A DNA stretch of 64,000 nt from Ophioderma brevispina (GCA_023653785.1 JAMKCH010005320.1:1-64000), one strand, 5' to 3'. Counted from the first letter of the stretch, positions 11,011 to 23,070 are shown. Program-made: numbers and translations. The notes: generated from the letters alone by a model not told the origin.

Positions 11011-12035
11011 CATGTGTATATCCTTGTTTGCATATCATTTCTGTCGTCTGCTTCAATAAAATGACTCCAGATTCATTTTATTATTAAATAGTTCTGTTTA
11101 CCCCCTTAAAAGGTTCTGATTTGGCGTATCATTTCAAGGTGAGGCCTAATGTATATGTTTCCATTCCCGATAAAGTGTTCAATAAGTCGTTTTTAGTGTC
11201 GCTCACAGTCATGCACAGTTTAAAGCTTGTTTTTGCCTTTAAGAATGAATGTTTATGAATATAAATTATACTTAGGAGTTAGTTTTCAAAATGATCGGAC
11301 TAGATGTTGTAAACGGATGAGAAAGTATCAAGCATAAGGCTAAAGATGCATACTTCTTGATTTGAGCCTGTCGCCAGCCCAAATCCGTTCTTAAAAATGT
11401 CCCTGCTTGTTACACAAGAGCGCATATCGCAGATTACATTGCATTTTATCAGCCTCTATCATGCACTAAGTGTAAGTTTAAAACGATAAATATTGGAGTC
11501 TAAAGTTTCGTATGAGTTCTCTGAGAGCATGCCGCTAATATTGCAGACAGATACGTTACAATAATTCGAATGGATACAAATTGCTAAAATAACTGAATAA
11601 CAATGTTCAATATGTGATATATCGAGAAGATGTCAATGTTATGTATTAGCATGTGTGCATAAAAATCTGGTTTCAAGTAACAATTTCCAGCTCCTAGAAT
11701 GAAAGAAACCCTCCTGTTACGTTAATACCGCGACAGATACGTTTATGTCCCTCCTGGCTACGCTTTTGCAATATGGCGTGATAAATAAAGTCGAATACCA
11801 CACCAGCTGGATTATGAAAGTAATAACTAATAACGTACAGAGAATATGTCGGTGAAGCACGTTTTCATCAAGAACAGACGCCTAAGAAAAAGGCCCGACA
11901 GATACGTTACGACAGATACTTACTAAGTTGTACGTTAAAGCAAATACTAAAAATCGGATATATTTTTAAGATCCCCTGGGCATTGTTCCGTGTTCGGAGA
12001 AATATTAAAGTTTACGATTTCAATGATTTCAGGGA
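11011..12035. other. unrecognised DNA with repeated GACAGATACGTT motif
   Basis: No gene is recognised. The 12-mer GACAGATACGTT occurs at 11546, 11732 and 11897, with a fourth, imperfect copy (GACAGATACTTA) at 11911. The spacing is about 186, 165 and 14 bp. They may be remnants of a tandem repeat. Confidence 0.4.
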
Positions 12036-12039
12036 ATTC

Positions 12040-12500
12040 TTAAAGGAGAACCAGTGCACAACGAATAATATTAAACATATATACACAAGAAAATATTATT
12101 GATCACATATCGAGTGGTTACATGGAAAAACGGAATAATATTAACCCTAAAAAATTGCAAAAAACCATCGTAGTCTGATCAGTGCTATTTAAAAATCGCG
12201 CTAGTGTTATGCGTGTTTGATGTGAGACGGACCGCACGTTTAGGTCAACACATGCCATAGGAAATACACATTGTGAACGCATCATGTGTGAAGATGTGTG
12301 ACGCCACTGTGCCGTCAGTATCGCCATACAAAATAATATTCTATACAGTAGCGCGAATTTCAAATATTTTTAGCTTTTTTTAATGCTTTAATTTTTTATG
12401 GCTTAGGATAATTCCGTTTTCCATGAAAGCACTCCATGTGTTCAATAATGTTTTTGGAGCGTAGATTGTGTAAGTTATTCTTGAACAAGTTCTCCTTTAA
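12040..12500. mobile_element. inverted-repeat element flanked by TTAA
   Basis: The ends are TTAAAGGAGAAC (12040-12051) and GTTCTCCTTTAA (12489-12500), a perfect 12-bp inverted repeat, with weaker symmetry further inside. TTAA at both outer ends is the target site of piggyBac-type transposons, so a non-autonomous piggyBac-like element is a reasonable reading. The body has no transposase. Confidence 0.5.
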
Positions 12501-13087
12501 TGTTGATATTCGTCAGTTGGAGACCAACTTGAACACTAACGGAGAATGGCCCATATAAAGCCTTATCAAAACAATGCAAAAATATAAATTTAAAAATCTT
12601 GAGGGTGCACTAATTTTTCAAATGGCAAGTGTTCTCACTGTGAACATATTAAACCAAGATAAGATGATTCCGTGATAAACGAAAAAATAACAAAAATACT
12701 CCAGAGTGGTTTATTACAAAATCTCTCCATTGAAGGGGTTATCTGGACGTAACTCATGGTTTTGAAAAATGTTGAGGGTGCACTCTTTTCAAAATGTGCC
12801 AGCATCTCTTTAAAACCTTCATGATTGACTTTCACTACCACAGGACAATGAAAACATGTACGCAGTCAGATCCTTGAGCATAATGCAAAGGCAGCAAATC
12901 ATACCTGACAGTTAAGAGCTGACATAGTATGCATTATATGAATGGACCTTTAGGTATCATAAATGGATACCCAGCTTATATACATAGTGGCTCACTGAAA
13001 TGATTTTGACAAAATCAGCACCTTACGGGGGGGATGGAACAGTTTTATCATAAAATGACTCTGGCGACATTATTCAGAAGACAACAG
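12501..13087. other. spacer with a direct repeat
   Basis: A block beginning CTTGAGGGTGCACT occurs near 12598 and again near 12771, about 173 bp apart, followed in each case by a T-rich stretch and CAAAATG or CAAATGG. This looks like a decayed two-unit tandem repeat. No gene is seen. Confidence 0.4.
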
Positions 13088-13290
13088 CATGCACCGTTTG
13101 ACAGTCTGTGACCTTCGGATTTTAATACCAGTGAGTACGAGACTATGATATTCTTGTAAATAGACGCATTTGTTGATTAAAGTTAACGGCAAACTTAAGG
13201 TTAGCTACAATCTGGATATCTTAGGCCACTATTACTGTTTTGGGTAGGTTATTTATGTGTAAAAATATCTCTTTTGGATAGTTTCAAAGG
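13088..13290 (-). repeat. repeat family C, copy 3 (minus orientation)
   Basis: It matches the copy at 44687-44962 in the same direction: GCATGCACC, GTCTGTGACCTT, GAGTACGAG-CTATGATATTC, CATTTGTTGATTAAAGTTAA, AAACTTAA, and TTTTGGGTAG. Relative to copies 1 and 2 it is reversed. Confidence 0.6.
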
Positions 13291-15725
13291 CAATTTCATT
13301 TGGTTATAAGAGGACATACAGTAACTCCATTTGTGTTTTTTTACCTTCCTCCGAGGTCAGGAATAACTTAAAATGACCCCAAATTTGTACACTCAGTTGT
13401 GACTATAGGTAGAATTTGCTCAAACTTCAAGCATTATAAATGACATTCTTGAATATCTTCAAATGTACTGAAGGTTAATTTAAAAGTGTATTTCTCTTTC
13501 CATATCACAAGAATGAAATAAAGTTGGGTTTAGGTATATTCATCTCAGATTGCACATGTCAGTACATCCACAAGTCTGTGCCCCACGGGTTAAATACATC
13601 AAATACCCTACAGCTGTCTCAAAAAAAAGGTACATCAGAAACCGTTTTTGCAATATTATATCTCAACATGTTTTGGACATCGAATTAAAGAGAAAAGACA
13701 AGGCTTTCCAGGTATTTTGTTCTTCTGCCAGGCAGAAGATTAATCATGAATTGACCAAACCCTCATGCAGTGGTTCACAGTTCTTATTGTGTGTGCACAG
13801 CCCATACATTGTTTCACTTCTAGCTGTTACTGATACTGCCTGTTCACTTTCAGCGTCTCATATTCCATACATTGCCATGGTCAGTGATATTACATACCCT
13901 ACTTGCACCACTAGTGCTAGTGGAATTCCCTGCTTGCACTAATGAGACTAGTCCTAACCTAAAGGTGGCTATGTAAAGTTTTTCTGATTGGTTGGATCAG
14001 AGTGCCAAAGTTTGCTTGACAAATTAAACTGTAGAAATGACTTCATTTTACTTTAAAGCAATTTATATCAAAAATATACTGCCAAGTTATAATAACAATT
14101 GTGGTACAGAATTACAGTGTTGTAGTATATTTTAACATTGATAGCATGGAACTATTCATCAGGCAGACCTAATATGTCATGTGTGGAAACGGCAAATTTT
14201 GTGCAGCAATGTATAACGGATTATCTACAAATAGTGATTTGGCCTTTGCACTAGATAAGAAGTTCCCTTAAAAGGGAAAAAACAAGTATGGTAAAACTGA
14301 AGCTGGTGTTCCATGCATGTTGATTATACGTCAAAAATAATACCAGATGTATCAGAAAAAGTAACATGAAACTGAATGTCCTTTGTTTAACAATAAAGGT
14401 TGATCATTCTGATTGATGCCTTGCATAATTCATTACAAATAGTGATACAAAACTCAATTGTTTTTCATGTCCACAAATTGTGCACTAAAGCAAAAGATTG
14501 TCCTTTTTAAAGGACTAGTCTGGTTTCATTTCGTTTGCTGTTTCAATTGAGAGAACTCCGTTTACTCGGGAACACAAAAAGTGAGGGTGTGCCCCTTCTG
14601 GTTGAGTGAAAACAGTGAAAGAATTTAATAGTTAAAATAACATAAGTGATTCACATTTGAACAGATATGCAATTCTAAAAAGGGATTAACATCATAAAGA
14701 ACTCTGAAAGATACGAAAACGGTATGTATGGTGAAGTATGATCAGTAAGTCGGCTTAAGGATAAGGTGAATCACATTTGCCATACTGTTTGTGAAGAGAA
14801 CCATTAGCGTACAGCCAAAACTGGAGGAGAGAATGTTTATGGTCTTGAAGTATCATGAAATGCAAATTTCATACCAACCATAAACTTTGCTTCCAAATCA
14901 ATTTTTATTGACTTCAACAATTAGTAAAGTGCACAAATATAGTGCAAGATTTTAAACCATTTTTGGATTTGGAATGTTTATTTTGGTCGCAATTACCAGG
15001 CTGTGGCATGATTTTAACAGAGACGATTTTGTAATAAATTCAAAGCTCATTCATTGAAATGCAATAAATATTTGTATTGTTTATATTATGAAAAGAAGAT
15101 ATATCATTGAAATCTGTGATGTGGACAAGTTAAAATTGTGTCGATTAAATCTAGACGGTCTTCTTCTGTTTACTTTAATCTGGTTTTGTTTTTGTCAAGT
15201 TGAATCTTTTGTGAGCTTCAGACAGATGAATAAATGCGCAAAACAACTCTGTACATGCATAAAAGTGACAAAATGATTTGGTTGTCTTATCGCTCTAAAT
15301 TGATTATATCTCTGATTGACAATAAGACAAATAAGATGAGGAAACACCATTGGAAAGCTTGGTCTTCTGTTACTTAATTATTATGGACCAAGTAAGAATG
15401 ACTGATTTTGAAATTTCATATTAACCAATTTTTTTTTCTGATTGTACATTTTTTTTAGGACGGGCTGTATAGATCACTCAAAACCTAGCAGTAGACCCGG
15501 GAAGTTTCCGTAACTGACCCATTCTGACACATCTGAATTTGGAAACCTTAACAGACGGGTTTCCGAATTTAAATTGCTTAAAATATTCAAGTATCCCGTG
15601 CTGTTCATTTTAAGTCTGACTCTAGATTTTGAAATATAATTTTTTTGTATTTATTGAAAATCGTCAACTAGACTAAATATAGTCACATAAAATGCCCAAA
15701 TTTTCCACAGTTTGAGATGTATGAT
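13291..15725. other. unrecognised AT-rich DNA
   Basis: The longest open frame (13550-13942, plus, 130 codons) shows no motif I recognise, has internal CATAC/CCATACATTG repetition, and lacks convincing splice or promoter context. I do not call it a gene. Nothing else stands out. Confidence 0.4.
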
Positions 15726-15729
15726 TTTT

Positions 15730-15975
15730 TGGTTCAGCAGTAAGCATTATGTGTAGTCTAACAGTGCCATAGCTAGATACTGTGTATAACAACTTCAAGA
15801 TCCGGAAATTTATAACAAAGTTGCGATTTCTATATGAAGGACTTCAAATTGAGCTTAGATATTTCATACAGTGTTTTTATCTGGACAAGCATTACGTATA
15901 TGCCAAAAACCAATTTGTTTGAAAATTGAGGCGCCCTCCTCTGTAAATCTTCTGAGTCGCCTTAAGTAGTTTCCT
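15730..15975 (+). repeat. repeat family E, copy 1
   Basis: It shares an ordered series of blocks with 54770-54985: AGCATTATG or ACATTATGCACAGT, TTATAACAAAGTTG-GATT, TATATGAAG, TTGAGC, and GATTTGTTTGAAAATTG followed by GCCCTC or GCCCTTC. The two copies are in the same orientation. Nature unknown. Confidence 0.55.
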
Positions 15976-18189
15976 TGATTGGGTGTCTCAGGAGACCCTA
16001 AATAATGAATTTCCTCCAGGTTTTTGTCCCGCTTGTCATGCAACTCCGTGCAAACAGTTTTAAACATCAGAGAAATAAACCTTCAATACCCCCTTTGTTA
16101 AGTAGGCACTTTAAATTTTGTTTTATGTTATAAATATAAGGGTAGCAGTGTATCATTCAACATGTCTTTAGATGTAAAATGAAATGATATAATATGAATT
16201 ACAGTACATAAGGAACTCGGACCTCATCACCAGTTAAAAATCTCCAACAGGAAACTAAGATTCAACTTCCATTGGCCTTATCATGATGGGGGTGTTACTG
16301 TGGAAATTGCTATGGTGTCATACCTAAGAATGCAGCCCATGTGCGATTCTGCGTACCAAGTGCGCACATAAGTCAATTTAGGATGATAGGTGGACTAAAT
16401 TAGTGACTATGTTCTGTGTCCTCCCAAATAATGGAACTCGCCCATTTTTAAAACAAGGTGTCATAATATTTTTTGTAAAATTCCCTGCAAAATTCAACAA
16501 TATTAGCACATTTTTTGAAAGCGCCCCCAATTTTTTCAAAAAATGAGACTTTTGTACACGGTGTTGCATGGTAACTGGCTAGTAAAACTATACCTGTGAA
16601 TGGTTAAGTCCGAAAATTTCCTGTGTCTCACAAACAAAGGATTTTGTATTGGAATAATTATTATCGGGGATCCCCGATAATCATTCAACGGGCTGCGGGA
16701 AATGCCTTCAAATGTGAAAATAGCCGGGGAATAATAGCCGCCCATTGTACGTGTCTACGCTCATCCATTAGTGTTTATTGTTTCAGGCAAGTCAAGTAGA
16801 GGTTATTTATAGAGGCCCCCCTTCTCCCCCTCTACCTATATCGTTCTATTTACTTCCGACACACTACGCCTCTTCCCCCATTACATCCCCTGTCCCTCCC
16901 CCACACGATCCCCTCCCACACTCCGTCTTCTTTCTCCTAACGGGTGGCGCTATTTCTCATGGACGGACATAAACCGTAGCATTCCAGCTCTGACGCGATA
17001 ATTCCAAAAAAAAAAAAAAAAACATTCTGGGATCCAAATTTAATACACATCGGCTATTTATGATAAAATACACATTTTTTAGCATTAACGTTCACAGGTA
17101 TTAGGTTCCTAGGCAATTACCAACGTAACTGTGCCAAAATATCAAATTTTGAAAACTGGTGGTGCTTTCAAAAAAATGTTGCCATATTGCCTTAAGCCAG
17201 CAAAAAAGATTAATCATTTTTTTTTACATTCATGTGTGGTAATACCAGAGAAGATGAGAAAGAGGAGGTGGTTCGACTGCTCTTAAAAGATAACTTTCAA
17301 AACTGTTCATCTCAATCGGCTTAAATCTAATCAATTGGACCAAAGACTTACGCTAATTGCTGGAGAACATTACATCCCCTGTCATTAAATCCCAAGAAAC
17401 ATTCCCAATTACCAAGTTTTCCAAGTGGGATTTTGCACATGGTCTATACACTATGGTTTGACCAGTAAGCGAAACGTACTCGCCTGAATCAGTTATAAAC
17501 AACTTTGACCCCACATTTCAACGTCTTTTGGGCACTTTGGACACTTTCTGACACAAAAAGTATGGTTGGGATGTATTGAAAATGCAATTATCTAATCATC
17601 ATCATTTCATATTGCACAGGAAAGAACCGGATATGGGTCAATTAAGCTAAAATAATAAGTAATCTGTATCCCCCAAAACCTGAATCAATGTTGCTTACTG
17701 AAAAAGGGTCGATTTTGCTGTTTCTTTCATTAAAAAGTCACTGATATTTCCTCAATATTTTGCAACGATTAAAATAAATAACAATCAGTCGGAACAACCG
17801 CGGAGTAATTGCCAGCAGCGATCTTGGCTGGAAAATTAATAAGCTATTTTCGTGGGAGGTGTCAATTACTTCCTGTTGTGAAAACCTTCCCGAAGGCCAA
17901 GCTAGAGGCGGTTGAACACATTACTACAAAGGTCCAATCGAGTGGCCCTTGACATTTCCCCCCACCCTCCCCACCCCCATAACAATGAGCTGAGGAATGA
18001 GAGTAAGCCGGGTAATCGATTGCAAAATCGAGCCATCTCCTTTCTTTTCATCTTTCTGGGTATACACATCCTTAAAATTAATCATAACATGGTTGCTCTT
18101 ACACTGAGGTGACACCCCCCCCCCCCCCCTGTGACTACTTATCTATCTGATCCTTACCCTACTCATCTATAATCCAAAGTATTTATTTC
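15976..18189. other. spacer with a family D fragment, a palindrome and C-rich runs
   Basis: No gene is seen. A short family D piece lies near 16240-16350 (TTATCATGATGGGGGTG, GGAAATTGCTATGGTGTCA). Pyrimidine-rich runs occur at 16815-16930, an A16 run near 17007, and C-rich runs near 17958-17985 and 18112-18130. Confidence 0.4.
16660..16681. other. perfect 22-bp palindrome with GGGGATCCCC core
   Basis: The half-site ATTATCGGGGA is followed immediately by its reverse complement, giving an uninterrupted 22-bp palindrome. GAAT-type flanks extend it imperfectly. No element boundary or gene start is recognised around it. Confidence 0.6.
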
Positions 18190-18440
18190 TATGTTATCAT
18201 GGGGGTGATGGTACTTTGTGGAAATGCTATGGCGTCAATACCTAAGGAATGATATAGTACCATTGAGACAAAAATTGCATTACGGTTTCAAACTATCAGA
18301 TCAGATTAGCCTGCCTTCTCAAGACGTAGTTCAAGAAGTCGATCAACCTCTAGAAACTATTGGAGATTATTGAAACTACATCCTCACAGCAGTCAGAGTG
18401 CATCCAGTATAAGTTGTAAAGAAATTAAAAATTTCAACAG
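18190..18440. repeat. segmental repeat D, partial copy
   Basis: It shares GTTATCATGGGGGTG, GTGGAAATGCTATGGCGTCA, AAAAATTGCATTACG and GGAGATTATTGAAACTA-type blocks with the longer copies starting near 23935 and 41248 and with the fragment near 16240. Only the left part of the family is present. Confidence 0.45.
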
Positions 18441-19020
18441 GTTTAACCAGATATTTTAAGGAAATTAGAATTTTGCAGTTCTAGCCTTTCGCGGTTTGCG
18501 GCGGGGCTACCAAGGTTAGGGTTGTTTGGGTCGGGCGGACCTTATCCGACGTGCCTGTAGTATAGTAAACTTTGTCACCTCCTTATAGGGTCCCTGTCCT
18601 ATAACGACCCCGGAGCCTCCTTTACAACGTATAACAGGTTCCACTTATAACCTCCCCGAGTCAATGTCCTAATTTCACGTGTCCTTTCCCAACTACCTAA
18701 GATCCCCTTTCCAATTGTCTCAGAACCCCGTCCACACTGCCAACGAGCATCCTTCTCAAGTGACTAAAATTCTCATCATCTAACACAGGTGCCATTTCAC
18801 AACTAACCATGGCACTGTGATTCCATTGTACCTCCACACTTAAACCAAATCCCGAAAGTTCCCTTTTCCATTACATGATGGCAATTCCCAGACCCATACT
18901 GCTACGCAAGCTACTTTCCAGACAACCAATGACTATATACTCCAATATACGAACATTGGTGGAAACGTACATTACTCCGCGTTTTTCAGCAAAGAGCGCG
19001 CGTGACTCCGCAGTGAAACC
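18441..19020. other. unrecognised C-rich spacer
   Basis: The plus strand is pyrimidine-rich between about 18560 and 18860, with no frame or motif that I recognise. It ends at the (CA)n tail of the LINE copy that follows on the minus strand. Confidence 0.35.
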
Positions 19021-20090
19021 ATACAGCACACACACACACACACACACACACAACACATAATCATCCTGACCTAAAAATCACCTACACCCCTCCAGGCCTT
19101 AAACCAACCAAGATTAACAAAAAAGGTTACAGAAAACCACAAATGTTGTTAAAAATTAAGTCATATACTACATACTGCAAATTGCAGGATGAACATAGTA
19201 CATAAGATAAATATATTGCACTGTGTTTGAATATGATTGATATGACTAAACCAAGGATACAGCTGGATCCAAAAAACAACAGATAGTTAAAACTGTTACA
19301 CTGCTCAATAGCAGAATGTGATTTTTAAACCTCAAGCTGGTTCCCTGTTTCTGTGTAGCTTGATCTTACTAGCAAACAACATAACCGGTGTTTTTGACAT
19401 TAAGTGTGAGTTTATTTCTACACAACATCTGAAACCTTGCTGAGCTGCTCATTAGGAATTGATTCATGGACACTTTTATTCCTGACAAAAAGAGCAGTAT
19501 AAGGCCGTATCATCAGCATAGAGGCAGATTTTGGTAGTGTTCCTGTTAATATGAATCGGCAAATCGTTTATATAATGCTGAAAAAAGGTAACAGACCCCA
19601 AAATGGATCCTGAGGGCCCCCAAAACAAACAGGAGGGGATAGAAACAGTCTTTAATTTTTGTCAAACTTGAAAAAGACCACTTAGGTAGGAAGTGAACGT
19701 TCGACCAATCTAGCTCAGGCAGTCACCCAGCAGACCCAGCTTTCGGAGAAGCAGTGGCGTAATAGGCGGGGGGGGCAGGTTCCCCCCCCCGCGACTTTGG
19801 CCGGGCAAAAATTTGCAAAAATCATGACCGGGAAAAATGGCCTTTGACCCCCCCTAAGAGGGAAAATTTCCTGGAGAAAAGGGGAATTTGCCTCCCCTAG
19901 AGCGGGCAGGCCCGATACGCCTCAATGGGAGAAGTGTTTTATGGTGAAAGCTTGTTTTGAGGTCTAAAAAGACAGCGCCTGTGAAGCAGACAGCATCCAT
20001 ATTTTGAAGGGGATAGTCAGTTGAACCTCAATTCAAGCAGTCTGCGTCGAGGGACCGGACTGAAGCCCAGATGGTCCGATGTACGCATTG
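19021..20090 (-). mobile_element. LINE II fragment, copy B, with nested MITE
   Basis: Read on the minus strand, this is a decayed reverse-transcriptase 3' half of the same lineage as 39443-40685. The two share long blocks such as CTCCAGGCCTTAAACC, GGTTACAGAAAACCACAAAT, GAGTTTATTTCTACACAAC and AGGCAGATTTTGGTAGTGTT. Copy B extends further upstream in the RT, where a FLDL-type motif A region (near 19950-20000) and a GF-PVPR-like finger motif (near 20050) can be read. A 176-bp MITE interrupts it at 19752-19927. The element's 3' side ends in a (CA)n run at about 19026-19051, meaning a (TG)n tail on the coding strand. Frame breaks are many and the copy is dead. Confidence 0.8.
19752..19927. mobile_element. 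MITE nested in LINE II, with 7-bp target duplication
   Basis: The LINE sequence TTCGGAGAAG is interrupted by DNA starting CAGTGGCGTA and ending near TACGCCTCAATG, after which the LINE resumes. The 7-mer GGAGAAG stands on both sides (19745-19751 and 19928-19934), and the undisrupted LINE at 40.6 kb has a single GAAGAAG at this point. The termini are imperfect inverted repeats. The inside is a G-run facing a C-run, able to fold on itself. Confidence 0.75.
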
Positions 20091-20390
20091 TACTGCTGCA
20101 AGTAATGATACAATGTTGATGAATGAGACTTTCAAAACTTCATTATGCAGGGATTACAGAAATCGGCCTATAATTACTGGTAGCAGATCTATCCGGCCCT
20201 TCTTTAAAAATAGGGGTACTTTACTACATTCATTTGTTCATAATGTAAGCAAAGTGGCTGTGCAATGTAACCAAGCCCAGCTTTCAGACGGGGGATGAGT
20301 ATCATCAAGACACTTACTACAACACTGCGTTTTCTTCTTTTTATGTCAATTTTTTTCTGTTGGAAAAAGTAACTGACTTTTAACACACGG

Positions 20391-20786
20391 CAAATGTCAA
20401 CCATGGTAGCATGGTTCACCATGATCAAAACCCTGTTAGAAGTGACCTTGACCAGGTAGAAACGTCATTTACCATGCCAACATACCGTGGCCATGCTTGA
20501 CGTGGTCAACCTAGGTTTGAGAATTGGCAACCACACATTCCAACCTATGGTTGAACTTATGGTTGACCCATGGTCAGCATGGTCAACCATGTTCAATAAG
20601 CATGGTTAAATATTGCAAAGTGACCCATGCTTGATCATGGTCAACCATAGGTTCAATCAAACGTGGTCGACCATAGGTTGGACTGTGGTGCTATTTCTCA
20701 AACATTATGGTTGATGGCTTTAAGCATGGCACGGCACAGTCTGCAATGGTTAACCATGGTGAACCATGCCATCATGGTTGACAATT
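20391..20786. mobile_element. ~400-bp palindromic element built of CATGGTTGACC motifs
   Basis: The outer arm 20394-20430 (GTCAACCATGG, GCATGGTTCACCATG) pairs with 20742-20782 (CATGGTGAACCATGC, CATGGTTGAC). An inner arm near 20517-20556 (TTGAGAATTGGCA, CCAACCTATGGTTGAAC) pairs with 20663-20702 (CGACCATAGGTTGGA, CTATTTCTCAA). Between and within the arms, variants of CATGGTCAACCAT occur a dozen or more times in both directions. The whole can fold into one long imperfect hairpin. I see no open frame or recognisable target duplication. A foldback MITE is the simplest label. Confidence 0.7.
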
Positions 20787-21369
20787 TCACCTGGGAAGCT
20801 GTTCACTGCCAAATTTCAAATATTTGGCTCTTTGGGTGGATCAATGATAGTGTCTTTATCACATTGCCAATGCCATATCCAAAATACTATCTGTGCTAAT
20901 GTATTATTGGGTAACCATTAGAAAACATGATCAGTTTGCTATTCGTAGAATGGGATTTGGAAGCTGAAAATTTAGGACAATGAGAAAATATGGTTTTTCA
21001 TATATCAAAAGGTCAGGGGAAGGGGGGGGACCTGAATTTAATTTGCTGCTCGTATAACAGGTAGTCTAAATAATTTTGCCAAAAGACAAAGCTCAAAGCC
21101 TCAGTGGCCGCTATAACAAGTCTATCATTCTTTGCCTTCAATTGGTGGTGGCCCAGGACCCGGGGCCAGGAAGTGAATGACTGCGGCTGATTCAAAAAGA
21201 AAAAAGTGCCCCCATTTGTGGGCATTTTTGAAAACTGTAGTATGAATGTCCCTTTAAAAAAAACAAAAAAACTAAAAAATCAATAAAATAATAAATTTTT
21301 GCATTTTTGACAAAAAAGGAAGAAAACATAAGTCTTTAAAGTGGATGACCTGATTTTAAGTTTCATCTT
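20787..21369. other. unrecognised spacer
   Basis: No gene or repeat is recognised, apart from a G-run near 21021 and A-rich DNA near 21250-21310. Confidence 0.35.
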
Positions 21370-21700
21370 ATAGAATGGCCTAATAATTCACCCACACCAA
21401 TGCCATCTGTTACGTTCGTGCGATATTTTCATCCCATTTGAAATAGCAGAACTTAAAAATGTGAGTTTTTTTTTAAATCCCCATAGAGAACTGTGTAAAT
21501 TAATATTGATCGAACCAAAATGGAGCACGTTTTCGCTAATAACATCCACACCAAACCTTTAGCCCTAATATTTCACACAGATAAATGAAGAAAAAAAATA
21601 GTAGCTTTCTTCAGATACCACTTTTGACCACTTCTGTAAAATCTGGTTCTGGGGACCGGCTATTAGCGATCGACCCATGGCCATTTTTACAAATATCCTT
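21370..21700 (+). repeat. repeat family X, copy 1
   Basis: It shares an ordered set of blocks with 47015-47340 and 49095-49385: AGAATGGCC, CATAGAGAACTGTGT, AATTAATATTGATCGAACCAAAATGG, TTTTCGCTAATAAC, AAACC, GTAGCTTTCTTC, GATACCA, TGACCACTTC, AAATCTGG and GGCTATTAGCGATC. It is the most diverged of the copies. Two of the others flank or sit in the F-box/LRR gene. Confidence 0.65.
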
Positions 21701-22024
21701 TGTTTTGTCCTATTTGGCGTCTTTTGTCCCTGGGGAGGATTCTTTAGGGGTGTGTAGGGTACCCAGCTCGTTCCCGGAGTTTCTGAAAGTGGACCCCCAC
21801 AGGACCAATTTTCAGTGAAAATATACCCCTAACAGGACCAGTTTTCATTACAAATATACCACAGCCCGGAAAGACCAGGGTCATTTTCATGAGTTCCCTA
21901 TTTCGGTAGTATGTGTATTTGACTACTACCCTAGTAAATGACCAAAAATGACCCTGCTGTTTTAGTGTGCAGTTTCAGTTAAAATCACACCTAACAGGGA
22001 CGAATTCGCTGGAAGTATGTAGAA

Positions 22025-23070
22025 CAACTTGACCCTTGGTGAAGTAAGGCTGTTCCTCATACACAGACTCCCATCTCCAAAAAAAATTCTTGACAATCTC
22101 AGTGCGTGGTGTAAAGAAGAAAATTATTGTTTGGCCGAAACCAGAAAGTGCCACATTATGCACATATTTTACTGTGAAAAACACCAACCGTCAATTTCCC
22201 TATTTTACTCTCAGACGGTGACAGATATCCTAACCTTGACAGTATGACATTGTTGGTGTTACCATTCAGAACAATCTCTGTCGGGATATCCAAGTCACGC
22301 CAAATGATCGCAAAGGCTTCTAGACGTTTATAATATGCTTTACACCCTCATAGGGCGGTTCACAGAGGCTCTGCCTGCTATTGGACATCTGTCGTCTGTT
22401 TTATCATACCTACATCGCCCAGTATTGGATAGGCCAGTCCTTTGTGGCATAGGCAGCCTACAAGGCAGCAGTCTGACCAAATTGAACTCATTCAAAAGCG
22501 GTCATCAATGGGCGGATCCAGGATTTGAAAAATGTCAAAATTACCAGGGGGGCTGAAAGCTGTAACTGTCCCAAATAGCTCAAAATGTGCTGATTTTGCA
22601 AGAATTTTGCAGAATTACCGGGGCGGGCGCGCCCCCTCCTCCCCCTCGCCTGGAATCGCGCGCCTGTTCATGTCGGCTGATCTTGGATTATCAAACAAAT
22701 CAGTATGCGAGGCATGAAAACGCTTGAGCTATGCACACTTGTTGAAAGCAGAGACCAACTCCTTCGAGGTTTTGGCCAGAAGCCTGTCAACATCTGAGCA
22801 TCACAGGGAGATGCTTCCCACATTGAAAAGAAGCAGACATGTCCGAAACCTTATAGGAAGTGCAGAACAACTGGACCCGCCTAAATTCAGAATCAGTTCG
22901 CTACAGGAAATCTACCATTCCCAGTGTTGTTGAGCTTCTTAATATTGAATGCTTCATTTACTATTTTATCTTGATCCTTGTTTATGTTTTGTACTATATT
23001 GTTTGTTGTTTTAACCATGTCTATGTTTTTTGATGTATCCATATGTCTCAGTTGTCAACTGTATTTCTGG
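22025..23070 (+). mobile_element. LINE III fragment (CR1/Jockey-like RT thumb and C-terminus)
   Basis: The plus-strand frames read LDNLSAWCKEEN then KCHIMHIFY, the stretch that follows the catalytic box in CR1/Jockey-group LINEs. VGVTIQNNL then follows, and, after a one-base shift, KASRRL-YMLYTLRRF. Further fragments of the C-terminal region can be read: RPVLxxxVL, LHxS-like and KSRST-like segments, with SEHHREMLP, KRSRHVRNL and AEQLDPPKF at 22790-22900. The frame changes several times. A separate MITE (22508-22672) is inserted in it. The untranslated 3' part runs to about 23070. This lineage differs from LINE I and LINE II in this window. Confidence 0.7.
22508..22672. mobile_element. MITE nested in LINE III (GGGCGGATCCAGG terminus)
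   Basis: The left end reads GGGCGGATCCAGGATTT. The right end reads GCCTGGAATCGCGCGCCTG, an imperfect inverted copy. The G+C-rich right half contrasts with its surroundings. The same terminus, in the opposite direction, is at 9342-9357. The LINE III reading frame is interrupted exactly across this interval. Confidence 0.55.

Noticed and set aside
13550..13942. 130-codon plus-strand frame
   Set aside because: No domain, internal repetition, no splice or promoter support.
17266..17290. GGTTCGACTGC as a tRNA B box
   Set aside because: No A box at the proper distance and no cloverleaf can be drawn.
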